Positions 10,533 to 64,000 of a stretch of 64,000 bases of DNA are shown here, piece by piece. A program made the position numbers and the translations under genes. Position 1 is the stretch's first letter. The number at the start of each line of letters is the position of its first letter. The stretch is from Sycobia sp. Sy_11 (taxonomy: Eukaryota > Arthropoda > Insecta > Hymenoptera > Epichrysomallidae): the NCBI GenBank assembly GCA_018907035.1, contig JACCIC010000136.1:596001-660000 (forward strand), in the 5' to 3' direction. Below the pieces are notes generated by a model, which ran no database searches, was not told where the DNA came from, and saw only the letters and a program-made list of their open reading frames with translations.

Positions 10533-10684
10533 GTGGAGCGGCCCGGAAAATTCGGCGGCCCGTAGCTGATAAAAATTGTGCTCTCTCTTTCTCTCCTAGA
10601 TGGCATTGGGAGTATCGAATTACAAGTTCAAGTTGGAAGTTTTTTTATTAATAATTTTTTTTTTTCGCTTTCCGGTGAAAATGT

Positions 10685-10738
10685 TGTAGTTACAATAAGA
10701 ACATTATTAGTATTAATAATGTTATTATTGCAACTACA
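10685..10738. repeat. 25-bp inverted repeat (hairpin) within the LTR
   Basis: Arms 10685-10709 and 10714-10738 are complementary at 23 of 25 positions around a 4-base loop (GTAT). They lie upstream of the TATA box on the element strand. Function is unknown. Confidence 0.7.
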
Positions 10739-11044
10739 GATTCCTTTAAAAGTTTTTTTTTTTTCTTTTTATGTTCTTATTTTAATCTAATAGTTTATAA
10801 TATATGTGCATTTGCATGGTTATTTACTTACTTATTTTATATATTTATCTTATATATTTATTTCTATTATTAATATATGTATAATATTTATATAATATAT
10901 ATAATATTTATCTGATATATTTATTTCTATTATTAATTTCTATTAAATATAAATGTACGCAGGGATTTATATTAAACTTATTATATTTATAAATCTATTT
11001 ATACATTTTCTTCACGTGGGATGGCACATGAGTCCATGTATGTA

Positions 11045-11088
<44 letters not shown>

Positions 11089-11108
11089 TACATATAATAT
11101 TCTTTTTT

Positions 11109-11153
<45 letters not shown>

Positions 11154-11724
11154 ATGTGTATTACCTAATCCATATGTATTAATATATGTAGATTGTACGT
11201 ATATAATTTATTTATTTTTCCATACATATATATACATAGAGCCATACGCTTACTTACATACATATACACATATATATATTCATGCATATAATATATACTC
11301 ATATTATATACGCATGTGCAATTATGCATTGTGATATATAAAAACGCATGTTTAGATGACATTATTATAATTATTATTATATATGTATATATCTGCATAT
11401 ATATACATATAAATATATATACGTATAAACACATACACATACATGCATGGAGACATACCCATATACGTATGTGCAATTGAGCCTTGTAATTGCAACATAA
11501 AAACATGTCTATGTGACATTATTATTATAATATAAGTATATATACAGCTAGATGCTTATAAATATTTAAGATTTTTATATGTATAAAAATCTTAGATTTA
11601 TTACCTTATTTAAATAGATTTTCAAATCTCTTATGTGTACATACACACATGTACACATGTATATATTTAAATTATAATGCGCAGTTTTCTTTATAAATTT
11701 ATAAAAGTATATATATTTATAAGC

Positions 11725-11772
<48 letters not shown>

Positions 11773-12144
11773 AATTATATTTTTATTTTTCTAATTCTCC
11801 AGTTAGAGTCAAAAGATGAGAGAAAGTTCTTTGGAATTTCTCTAATCTGTTGACTCTGTCTAAAAATATGTGGGGCAGATAAGGGCACATCTCGGAGTTA
11901 AGAATATCGGTAGCCACGCCAGGTATTGCGCCTCAAAGGAGCGGTGTGACGCGGCTCGGCGCCGCGATGCCCAGCGGTATCTCATAGGAAAATTTTTATT
12001 TTCAGTATGAGTTCAAGAACCCGTGCCTCGTCGCGCAAAGCTGCGACACCGAAGGTTACTGCACCAAGCCCGGCTCGGCTTCTATCAAATTTTAATATTA
12101 TACTTTTCTCATTTTTTTTTCATTAGTCGGTTGCCGACGTAACA

Positions 12145-12432
12145 TTAGTGAACGACAAACTGACTGCCCCCACCATCTTATTCTTCTTTCGTGCTCGGTG
12201 TTTCAGGTTCTCCTACACTATTATAGAATATAGTTTATTATTTTTATGTAAGTTTCTTTTATTATTATTTTATTTCATTATTATTAATTTTGAATCTAAT
12301 TTATTTTAGTAATAAGCTTTATTTCAGATTCTTCGGGGGTGATAATAATCAACGACAGCTGACGGTCATGATTTTTGTTAATATGTTTTATTATCATATC
12401 TGTACAGACCGATAAAAATATTTATTAATATA
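12145..12432 (+). repeat. Penelope-like element terminal repeat, composite
   Basis: The right-hand part reads as a + strand Penelope terminal repeat: an intron-like GTAAGT to TTTCAG stretch, ATTCTTCGGGGGTGATAA, then GACCGATAAAAATATTTATT. The left-hand part (12145-12180) carries the other half in the opposite orientation, so two copies were joined or rearranged. The gypsy element is inserted at its left edge. Confidence 0.6.
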
Positions 12433-12800
12433 ATACGTAAGACAAATATGTAAATATAATTATTCTTTATTACAATATAATATATAGTGTAGGTTTATAT
12501 AGTTAAATATTATAAAAATGACGGCCTAAAAAATTAAGATACTACAGTTCCATTTTGTTTTGTTTAAATTAAAATTAAAAACTTTTATTGAAAACATTTT
12601 TATTGCAACAAAATTGCTTTGAAAAAATTCACTGAATATTGAAATAATCATAATCACCATAGTCAGCATTTATCTACATCTACAAATTGAATATATAATT
12701 GTACACAGTAAAATTTTGAGAGCGAGAGTGGGAGATAGACATATTGTATGGGGCCTAGCATAGCAATCTATCTAAATATATATCTAACCAAGAAAAACAA
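12433..12800. other. AT-rich intronic sequence, no feature seen
   Basis: This is presumed USP7 intron. No ORF, repeat match or structured element was recognised. Confidence 0.5.
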
Positions 12801-12820
12801 CGTTTTTAAAAATTTTATTT

Positions 12821-13560
12821 TTATTTCTCAACAGAATCTCCTCCACGGCTGATACATTTCTCATAGCGGTGTTCTAGTCTAGTAATGCCATCTCTATAGA
12901 CTGATTCGTCAAACTCTTCAAAATACCCATTTACAGCTAAAATTACTTCTTCATTATCCGCAAATCTCTTACCGCCAAACCATTTTTTGAGGTTAGGAAA
13001 CAGATAATCACTCGGGGCTAGGTCTGGAGAGTAGGGAGGGCTCGCCATCAATTCAATCTTCAGATCGTTGATTTTAGCCATCGCAACGATTGACGTGTGC
13101 GCTGGTGCGTTATCGTGATGAAACAAGATTTTTTCTTCGCCAGATGAGGTCGTGTAATTTTCACTTCGTGGCTCAAACGTTGCAATAAGTCTGCGATAGT
13201 TGATGATTGATAGTTGACCAGTGGTAGTTTTACCCTTTTCAAGGTAATCAATGTATATAATACCTCTTGCATCCCAAAAACCAGTAGCCAAAACCTTGTT
13301 CGCCGAAAAAATTTTTTTTGCCTTCTTTGGAGTTGGTTCCCCTGGTCCAATCCACTATTTAGACAGTTGTTTGGTTTCAGGAGTGTAGTGGTGAACCCAA
13401 GTTTTGTCAACAGTTACGAATGGACGCAAAATTTCGCTTGGATTACGCTTATACAACGACAAATTGGCGGCAGAAATTTTCTTTTGAATCAATGTTTGGT
13501 CGACTGTTAGCAAACGCGGCACCCATCTTGCACACAAATTTTTTAAGATAATAGATCTTC
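12821..13560 (-). pseudogene. mariner transposase fragment
   Basis: The minus strand encodes mariner signatures split by frameshifts: KTWVHHYTPETKQ (13440-13360), LFHHDNAPAHTS with the second catalytic Asp, and YSPDLAPSDYLFPNL with the third. The C-terminus ends near 12821. The N-terminal DNA-binding part and both terminal repeats are missing or unrecognisable. The HHDNAPAH and SPDLAPSDY wording suits an irritans-like lineage, tentatively. Confidence 0.85.
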
Positions 13561-14559
13561 GTTATCATTAGTTGCAAGATAACTCAAACGGCTAATTAAC
13601 GGTTAATTTCTAATTAACGTTGTTAACCCGGGAGATCTTCCTAATTGGTCTAAGCTTATAGTGATCGCCTCTTTTTTCAGCTGCAATAATACTTTTGTAT
13701 TTATAAATATTTCTTTAATGAGTATACAAAAATCAATTACGAAAAAATATATAAAAGAAAATGGTATCGAAATGTTTCAATAAATACAGATAAATAAATT
13801 TTTATTAAACAAAATAATTTATTATTTATGAAAAAAATATAATAATTATTAAAAATATTACTACCTTGTAGCATCCGTAAAAACTAACGCACGCTTAATC
13901 TTCACACACAGGGTGCGATAGAAGATTTTTCTGTTGCATAAAAAGATTAATAGAAGAGCCACCTTGCGAATACGTGTCATACTGCGATCTTCCGCGGATC
14001 AAATACGCTGACCGCGATCTACCGATATTCCGATTTTATAAATCCATCATATTCTATCTACTATAAATGACATATTCGCATTCGCAATTCAAACCCAAAA
14101 ATAACAATTACAAAATATTTTTTGGTAATATATAATTTCAGAAATACGATGCTAGAATAATAGCGATATAGAATAATAACGATAAACTCGATATAATTTA
14201 CAGCGCTAAAGAATATAAAGAATATCAATATAATAAAGAGTATCCACGCGGTACTCATAATCCTACGTAGATAATACGGATGCGTCATTTCATCCATATA
14301 CTGAGTTATCTTCTCAGTTAATCTAATTTTTATCAAGTAGAAGTAGATGTAGAAGTAGAAGTAGATGTATTTCATATTCTGTTTTTATGCTCGAATATAA
14401 GACTTTACACAATAAACAAGGCGACAAGCTAATAATAATTTTATAATATTCAGAGGTGAAAAGAAATCGACCAAGAAAAATGAGTACACACGTTAACAAT
14501 AATTTGCGTTAAAGTATACTAAAATATCTTCATTCTTTTACTCTGTTTCGATTGTCACT
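13561..14559. other. AT-rich intronic sequence, no feature seen
   Basis: Short ORFs here are low-complexity translations. I found no coding, RNA or transposon signature. Confidence 0.5.
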
Positions 14560-14569
14560 CCTTTTTAAA

Positions 14570-14862
14570 TTAATAAATATTTTTATCGGTTCTACAGTTT
14601 TTATAATATAATATATTAGCTAAAATAATGACAGTCAGAGTTTCCTCGTTTACGTTCACCCCCGTAGAATCTGAAATAAAACTTATTACTACAATAAATT
14701 ATATTAAAAATTAAAAATAAAATAAAATTAATAATAAAATAAAAATAATAAAAGTAATATTCTGTATTAGTGAAGGACACTGTGACTGCCCCCACGACCT
14801 TAACTTTAGTAATTCTAAAATTACTTTAGTGTCCGACGTTTGGAGCCGCTACGATAAGACTA
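14570..14862 (-). repeat. Penelope-like terminal repeat, minus-strand copy
   Basis: The order on the minus strand is a degenerate hammerhead-like piece (CGTAGCGGCTCCAAACGTC), the GTGGGGGCAGTCA block, an AT-rich intron-like stretch, the TTCTACGGGGGTGAACG block, then ACCGATAAAAATATTTATTAAT. The same order occurs at 24.6, 42.8, 53.5 and 57.7 kb. Confidence 0.75.
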
Positions 14863-60531
<45,669 letters not shown>

Positions 60532-60539
60532 CTGAAAAA

Positions 60540-61025
60540 AAAGAAATATTCTATCATTCGAAATCTAATTATCTGTATTTAGAGTATTCATTGCGTCAAT
60601 ATAAAGATGCACGATTGCAGATCAATAACAATAAGGAGTGACTGTGTGTAATAGTGAATATCAATTTTCGTTAATTACAAATAATTTTTCAAATTTGTAC
60701 CAATCTTTCACAGCCAAATAGAAATTTGAAATTCAGTTCGTTTTCATAAGACGGGGCAATTGGGAAAACAAGTGACTTTGAAGTAGTCCTGATAGTTATG
60801 GCAGAAATACCAAATATACTAGAAGAATCTTTCTACTCATTATTATCATAATATACACATGTCAACTATGCTAAGAATTTGATTATACCGCAGCACAATA
60901 TCTAATTATCGTCAAATTCCAAGTGGGGCTGATCTCGACAAGTGATCGTGAAAATTGCAAATTTCGCCGTGTTTAATATTTTAGTATAAGTTTCATTGTG
61001 ATTATTCACGGGTTTTTCTTCATCG

Positions 61026-61073
<48 letters not shown>

Positions 61074-61230
61074 AATTCATTTAATTATTGTTAAATTCGT
61101 CAATCAAATATATTCATATTATTCATTTGAAAGCATATAATAATCTAAACTTCTGAGCCCCATCTTAGATAAAAATACTTGAAAGCGTAGCGCGACAGCG
61201 TCCAATGCATAGCGCAAAAATTCTCATATA
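60540..61230. other. USP7 intron with (TA)n run
   Basis: A (TA)n run lies at 61026-61068. No further exon was recognised. Confidence 0.5.
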
Positions 61231-61232
61231 TA

Positions 61233-62299
61233 TCAGGTATGTGAATAAGTCTTTCCCGTTTTTTTTCAAATTTTGAGCCTTTATTGTGAAAAAATGGTTA
61301 CAAATGAATTATTGAAAATATTGGCCATCGCTAGCTACAACTTTTGTTATATATGGGCGAGCATTGTCATGTTGCAAAATAACTTTGTCGTGCCTGTCGG
61401 AGTATTGTAGCCGTTTTTCTCGCAGTGCGCGGCTCAAACGCATCAATTGTCATCGATAGACCTCGCCTGTAATCCTTTCATTCGGTTTCAGAAGCTCATA
61501 GTAAACCACACCTAGCTGGTCCCACCATATACAGAGCATGAGCTTGGCGCCATGAATATTTGGCTTGGCCGTCGATGATGATGCATGGCCGGGTAGTCCC
61601 CATGATTTTCTTCGCTTCGGATTATCGTAACGTATCCACTTTTCATCGCCAGTCACGATACGATGCAGAAAACCCTTTCTTTTATGTCGCTGAAATAACA
61701 GCTGATGAAGCAGCTGTTCGCAAGTGAAAAAACGCCGTTCGACGTCTCTCAGCTTCAGTTCGTACGGCACCCAATTTCCTTGCTTTTGGATCATTCCCAT
61801 GGCTTTCAAACGCTTGGAAATGGTTGTTCGGTCAACTCCCAATGCTTCAGTAAGTTCTTCTTGCGTTTGACAAGAATCTTCATCAAGCAAAGTCGCCAAT
61901 TCTCGATCTTCAAAAATTTGCGGCCGCCCGGAACGCTCCTTGTCTTCCACGTCGAAATCACCGCTTTTGAAGCGTCGAAACCATCCGCGAACACTTGAAT
62001 CATCGACACAACCTTCTCCATAAGCCTCCTGAAGCAATCGATGCGTCTCGGCAGCAGATTTCTTCAAATTGAACCAATAAAGTGAAACTTCCCGCAAATG
62101 ACGTCGACTCGGCTCAAATTTCGACATTTTCACGATATCAAAAATTTATGATGCGAAAAAATTTTAACTAATGTGTTAGTATGGAATTGTTGACATATGA
62201 ATAAGCTTTGATTATGACATATGTAACCATTGAATACTCGCACAGTATTGGTGGCGCCATCTCTTACAAAAAACGGGAAAGACTTATTCACACTCCTAA
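61233..62299 (-). mobile_element. mariner element, internally deleted, same family as the 15.6-kb copy
   Basis: It has the same terminal repeats and TA duplications as the copy at 15616-16884. The transposase is open for 227 residues from 62133, including the intact helix-turn-helix region missing from the other copy. A deletion of about 235 bp near 61345 removes the part with the third catalytic Asp, and a stop follows GEVYR. A 12-bp in-frame insertion is present near 61695. Neither copy is autonomous, but the terminal repeats of both look usable in trans. Confidence 0.93.
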
Positions 62300-62309
62300 T
62301 AGCATAATG

Positions 62310-63170
62310 GCGCCCAACACATAGCGCGAAAGTACCCAATGCAAATTCTAACAGCACCCATGATGCGTATCAATTAATTACCCATAAATCATTGTAATAA
62401 ATTTCGCACGGTTTCTATTCCTTGTTAGACTTATTCGAAAAAACCAATAAATTATTATTATTCTTGGCATAATTTTTGTATTTATTTGATTATTTAATTT
62501 CATTTTATTTAATTATCCAATATATGCAAAATAGTGAAACCTCTGCATCATGCCGTTTTTAGCACAAAAACGAATATACAATATAATGAATATGCAACTT
62601 GAACAAGAACTTTTACTTACAGTATCTAAGAGATTAGAGACTGTATTTACTGTAACTACTGTATATACCCTATTTCTAGTTGACGAGTATTTTGGAGCAA
62701 ACCTAATTAAAAGAAAAGAAATTTTTTCCTGATTCAGCATAAGGGAAACCAATTTTGTCAATTTAAAAAGAACGAGTACTGAATTATTTGTAACATTCAG
62801 AGTAATGAAGCTCAACGTGTTAAGTGGAGTTTCCCGATTTTACGTTATAGCCGTTAATTTCCATATTTCATATAGTGAGAGATTGGTAGAACAATATCTT
62901 ATAGATTTTGAACTAATCATTTATTACAAATATGGAAATATGAAACTTTACCTTATTAGAGTATCCTATAGAATTTAATTTATCTAAGGCATTGTTGAAT
63001 TTGTCATATACGAAATGAATAATGAACCTATTTTGAAATATACTGAACATACTGAACTGAAGTATACTGAAATATATTTTGAAAATATACTGAAATATAC
63101 GAAAATGAATACGCAGATAATAAGAACATGGCTATAAGAAACATGTGCCCGTCAAAAACCATTGTTTTTG
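62310..63170. other. intronic sequence, no feature seen
   Basis: AT-rich; nothing was recognised. Confidence 0.5.
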
Positions 63171-63179
63171 ACGAAATTT

Positions 63180-63350
63180 GCAAAAGTAGAAGGTATAAAC
63201 CACTTTCTAATATCGAATGATACACAAAATACAAGTCAATTCCTTAGTTTTTCCGGATACTATCGCCATTTTATTGAAAATGCCGCGGGAATGCCAAAGT
63301 TAGGGAAAAATCTCGAATAGTCAAGCCAAGCTGGCGAGACTGTACCCATC
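63180..63350 (+). pseudogene. possible gypsy RT thumb scrap
   Basis: The translation FLSFSGYYRHFIENAAGMPK matches the FLG..GYYRRFI block that follows RT in gypsy elements. No other motif is near. Confidence 0.5.
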
Positions 63351-63851
63351 TATTGTATTCCAGAACTACCTACCAAATATGCGATTGATAGATAAAAATA
63401 TACAGGTTGGAAAATTTGCTTTTCATTATAATCATTCTTTTCTATATCAATTACATCAATTTCTCCACTCTAAAACTTCTATATATCAGACTTTGACTGG
63501 CTGCTATTTCAAGCCGCAGCATCTACTATGTGATCAAAAGTGAATATCGATCATTATTTATTAGTAAATGCATCAATAATAATAGCAATACAAAGTTTTA
63601 TAACCGATCAAAAGCATAACGTGTTGATGATTCGGAGCAATGTTAAACGATATTCAACCTAATAAGGACGAAATTCTCCGTCTATATATTACAATTGATG
63701 AAACACAGTATCTTCGCTACAGTCTAGAGTTCAATCAATAGTCCGCCGATTCGATTTATCGCGATGAATCGACTCCAAAGCGTGGGTAGATTCAACAGTT
63801 GGCCGGCAAGATTATAGTATCAGTACTTTGGAATGTACATGCTAGACGCCA

Positions 63852-64000
63852 GTCCCTGATGAGGAGCCGTAGCGAGCTCGAAACGTTGGACAGGTCTTCA
63901 ATTAGGTAAGGGTGTTGGGGCAGTCAGACTGCACTTTACTAACAAAGAATTTTTTCAGCTAATATTTTATTTTCAGATCAGTCTACGGGGGTGAATGTAA
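63852..64000 (+). repeat. Penelope-like terminal repeat with hammerhead motif, cut by the window end
   Basis: Nearly identical to 42829 onward. The hammerhead block (63852-63891) has core CTGATGA at 63856-63862, the GAAA segment and stem I GTCC/GGAC. The intron-like GTAAGGG to TTTTCAG stretch and TCTACGGGGGTGAATGTAA follow to the edge. Confidence 0.85.

Larger units (their letters stand above)
9891..12144 (-). repeat. 5' LTR of the gypsy element, about 2.25 kb
   Basis: The outer edge at 12144 is firm: 11896-12144 matches the left LTR and ends with the TG/CA terminus. The inner edge is inferred from the primer-binding site at 9890. In between, on the element strand, lie a TATATAA box (10532-10526) and an AATAAA signal (10064-10059), in the right order for U3-R-U5. 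Much of U3 is (TA)n microsatellite (11049-11085, 11113-11150, 11726-11767). The element is inserted into Penelope terminal-repeat sequence, which starts at 12145. Confidence 0.7.

Noticed and set aside
11165..11506. 113-residue minus-strand ORF
   Set aside because: It is a translation of TA/CA microsatellite (Tyr, Ile, Met repeats).

Overview
This window is eukaryotic, AT-rich, intron-dense insect DNA, most likely hymenopteran and probably from an ant. That call rests on insect-like USP7 exons, mariner copies that resemble those known from ants, and a Ty3/gypsy element carrying a chuvirus-type glycoprotein, a combination I associate with ant genomes. It is an inference, not a demonstrated identification.

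The only host gene I recognise is USP7 (HAUSP), a ubiquitin-specific protease, on the minus strand. Six exons (60531-60256, 52339-52221, 47203-47069, 38404-38210, 27250-27079, 15513-15321) join with consistent splice phases. Together they encode about 363 residues: the MATH/TRAF substrate-binding domain and the first half of the catalytic domain, including the catalytic cysteine. The 5' exon(s) lie to the right of the window. The His/Asp part of the active site and the C-terminal half lie to the left. Nearly everything else is transposable-element debris filling introns of 5 to over 15 kb.

Layout. 1-12144: a nearly complete Ty3/gypsy retrovirus-like element on the minus strand. Its right (5') LTR is about 2.25 kb, followed by a tRNA-Pro-type primer-binding site, an unusual 193-residue cysteine-rich ORF, gag with six zinc knuckles, a doubled retropepsin, RT/RNase H, an acidic tether, integrase, a chuvirus-type glycoprotein, and the start of the left LTR. 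12145-18540: Penelope terminal repeats, mariner and Tc1 debris, one USP7 exon and a strong hairpin. 19260-22563: an I/jockey-like non-LTR element with a perfect 223-bp tandem duplication. 24.6-34.3 kb: a Penelope terminal repeat, a tRNA-derived SINE, mariner pieces, an array of short hairpins, a gypsy RT relic and a foldback element. 34.4-42.8 kb: a piggyBac-like fragment, a second SINE, and mariners interrupted by a TTAA-flanked MITE. 42.8-46.3 kb: Penelope terminal repeats with a hammerhead ribozyme motif, a Penelope RT and a jockey-like relic. 47.5-50.8 kb: a second gypsy relic, a GC-rich patch and a mariner end. 53.5-58.0 kb: a Penelope element split by an R1-clade element with an 86-bp target duplication. 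58.1-64 kb: more mariners and another hammerhead-bearing Penelope repeat.

The main interest is the gypsy element's gene content (an unassigned accessory ORF, doubled protease, six-knuckle nucleocapsid, captured viral glycoprotein), the hammerhead-bearing Penelope repeats, the very long R1 target duplication, and the repeated-hairpin array at 29.1-29.9 kb.
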